From Bacillota bacterium (GTDB lineage: Bacteria; Bacillota_E; Sulfobacillia; Sulfobacillales; Sulfobacillaceae), in NCBI GenBank assembly GCA_021802225.1, contig JAKAAS010000101.1:1-6663 (forward strand): 6,663 nt of DNA, given 5' to 3'. The translations under genes were made by a program, and so were the position numbers. The stretch's first letter is position 1, and the number at the start of each line of letters is the position of its first letter. Positions 5,641 through 6,663 of this stretch are shown here, piece by piece. The notes below the pieces were generated by a model that was not told where the DNA came from, made no database searches, and was given only the letters and a program-made list of their open reading frames with translations.

Positions 5641-5662
5641 TAATGTTCCTTGAGGAACATTA
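5641..5662. repeat. Palindrome copy 3, overlapping the parB stop codon
   Basis: 22-bp dyad with core TGTTCCTTGAGGAACA flanked by TAA/TTA arms. Symmetric except the central two bases (TG). Its right end includes the parB stop codon (5660-5662). The central G makes this copy one base closer to the canonical parS core than the other two. Confidence 0.92.
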
Positions 5663-6547
5663 CACCACAAAATCTCCGGCGTCCGGATCAGGTGCGTTCT
5701 CCAGCACATCTAAAATACGCTCCAATTCATCCACGCTCCGGTACGGAATCTCGATCCGCCCCTTTTTCAGGTCGCCGCGCACCCGCACCTTGGTCCCGAA
5801 TCGCCGCCGCAACTGTTCCTGGGTTCTCTCCAGATGCACATCGACCTTCTGCGGGCGGCTCGCCTTGGCAGTCTCCTGACTCTCAGCCCGCGCCTCCAAT
5901 TCCTTCACCGTCCACCCCTCAAGGGCACATTTCTCGGCCAGCGCGAGCCGCCGCGCGGGATCTTGGGAAAGCAGGAATTTCGCGTGAGCGACACTCAGTG
6001 TCTCCTCAGCGATCCATTGCTGAATAGCATCTTCCAGATTCAGCAGCCGCAAATAGTTGGCGATATGCGACCGGGATTTGCCCACTCTCTCACCCAATGC
6101 TTCTTGAGTCCATCCCAACTCCTGCGTCAGCTTAAAATAAGCCCATGACTCTTCCATGGGATTCAAATCCCGCCGCTGCAAATTTTCGACCAGCGCAATT
6201 TCCATCGCGTCAGGGTCCGACATAGGTCGGATGAGCGCAGGAATCTCCGTCAGCCCTGCCAGCTTGGCCGCCCGGAAGCGCCGCTCGCCCGCCACGAGCT
6301 GATAGCCTCCGGCCACGGGGCGCACCACTACAGGCTGGATAACCCCGTGCGTCCTGATGGATTGCGCCAGCTCCTCGAGCTGTTCTCCATCAAACCGCTT
6401 CCGCGGCTGAAACGGGTTGGATGCCACCTGATCCAGCGGCACCGCTGCCACGGCCCCAGAATTGCTCCGGTCCCCGCTTCCCAAATCTTCTGCCGCTTTA
6501 GGAATCAGCGACGATAAACCCCGACCGAGCCCCCGGGCTTTAGCCAT
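5660..6547 (-). CDS. parB: Chromosome partitioning protein ParB (Spo0J)
   Basis: Centromere-binding CTPase clamp that loads at parS and spreads along the DNA to organise and segregate the origin; also linked to sporulation in Bacillus. 295 aa, normal length. The basic N-terminal motif [12 protein letters not shown] (5-16) stimulates ParA ATPase. The ParB/Srx domain follows with NPFQPRK (44-50), GVIQPVVVR (68-76) and the CTP-binding [12 protein letters not shown] (87-98) and [10 protein letters not shown] (121-130). A helix-turn-helix is at about 145-170 ([20 protein letters not shown]), and the C-terminal dimerisation domain at about 233-285. All expected catalytic and clamp motifs are present. 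The ATG at 6547 has a strong AGGAGGTG site (6555-6562) 7 nt upstream, inside the end of parA, and overlaps parA by 8 nt. It is followed by the palindrome cluster. Confidence 0.97.
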   Translation of the reverse strand: MAKARGLGRGLSSLIPKAAEDLGSGDRSNSGAVAAVPLDQVASNPFQPRKRFDGEQLEELAQSIRTHGVIQPVVVRPVAGGYQLVAGERRFRAAKLAGLTEIPALIRPMSDPDAMEIALVENLQRRDLNPMEESWAYFKLTQELGWTQEALGERVGKSRSHIANYLRLLNLEDAIQQWIAEETLSVAHAKFLLSQDPARRLALAEKCALEGWTVKELEARAESQETAKASRPQKVDVHLERTQEQLRRRFGTKVRVRGDLKKGRIEIPYRSVDELERILDVLENAPDPDAGDFVV

Positions 6548-6663
6548 GCGCCATCACCTCCTGGGCGAGCGCCCGATATCCTTCCGCCCCCCGCGATTTC
6601 GGATCGTAGCGCATGATCGGCAGTCCGTGGCTCGGCGCCTCACTCAAACGCACCGTGCGGGGA
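6540..6663 (-). CDS. parA: ParA/Soj partition ATPase, C-terminal fragment
   Basis: Only the last 40 residues are inside the window; the gene continues beyond the right edge. The fragment contains [20 protein letters not shown] (4-23) and [13 protein letters not shown] (24-36), the typical C-terminal end of chromosomal Soj/ParA ATPases (TxxRLSEAPSxGxPIxxYDPxSxGAxxYxxLAxEV). Walker motifs would lie outside. ParA binds nonspecific DNA as an ATP dimer and is stimulated by ParB, moving or separating ParB-parS complexes. The stop overlaps the parB start by 8 nt, so the two are co-transcribed and coupled. Confidence 0.95.
   Translation of the reverse strand, partial: PRTVRLSEAPSHGLPIMRYDPKSRGAEGYRALAQEVMAHG

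Noticed and set aside
5566..5662. Palindromes as intrinsic terminators or SOS (LexA) boxes
   Set aside because: No T tract follows any copy, and Firmicute LexA boxes read GAAC-N4-GTTC, the opposite orientation to GTTC...GAAC here.
5566..5662. CRISPR-like repeat array
   Set aside because: Only three short symmetric units with spacers of about 19-20 bp, no cas genes, and repeats too short and too palindromic.

Overview
The window reads as a stretch of the chromosome of an endospore-forming Firmicute with moderately high GC. The evidence is a YyaC sporulation protein (DUF1256), a ParA(Soj)/ParB(Spo0J) pair, and DUF554, DUF4446, CvpA and MscS-type genes. Such neighbours are common close to oriC in spore formers, where soj-spo0J-yyaC lie together. 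A Sulfobacillus- or Moorella-like lineage is a guess from gene order and GC; nothing in the sequence fixes the species. I see no mobile element, CRISPR array, tRNA or rRNA.

Layout. Right part, minus strand (6663 down to about 4290): the C-terminal end of parA overlaps parB by 8 nt. A 94-nt gap follows that carries three near-identical palindromes sharing the core TGTTCCTTRAGGAACA. Then come a DUF554 membrane protein and a DUF4446 protein, and the unit ends at a strong hairpin terminator (4289-4318). Centre, plus strand: yyaC alone (about 3345-3911), preceded by a good match to a forespore sigma-F promoter. Between yyaC and the terminator is a 420-nt stretch with several inverted repeats and one doubtful minus-strand ORF. 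Left part, minus strand (3273 down to 1): a tightly packed operon of five genes encoding a YkvI-like transporter, a TPR protein with a C-terminal membrane anchor, a 120-residue membrane protein of unknown function, a CvpA-family protein and an MscS channel that runs off the window. Most junctions overlap or are separated by only a few bases.

How it fits together. The right-hand genes centre on chromosome partition (ParA ATPase, ParB CTPase clamp), with two poorly understood membrane-associated passengers. YyaC is a sporulation gene probably switched on in the forespore. The left operon is entirely membrane-related (transporter, channel, CvpA, tail-anchored TPR).

The observation most worth following is the palindrome cluster next to parB. 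It has the length and outer bases of a parS centromere site, but CTTAAG or CTTGAG in place of the canonical CACGTG core. It could be a divergent parS array or the operator of an unrecognised regulator.
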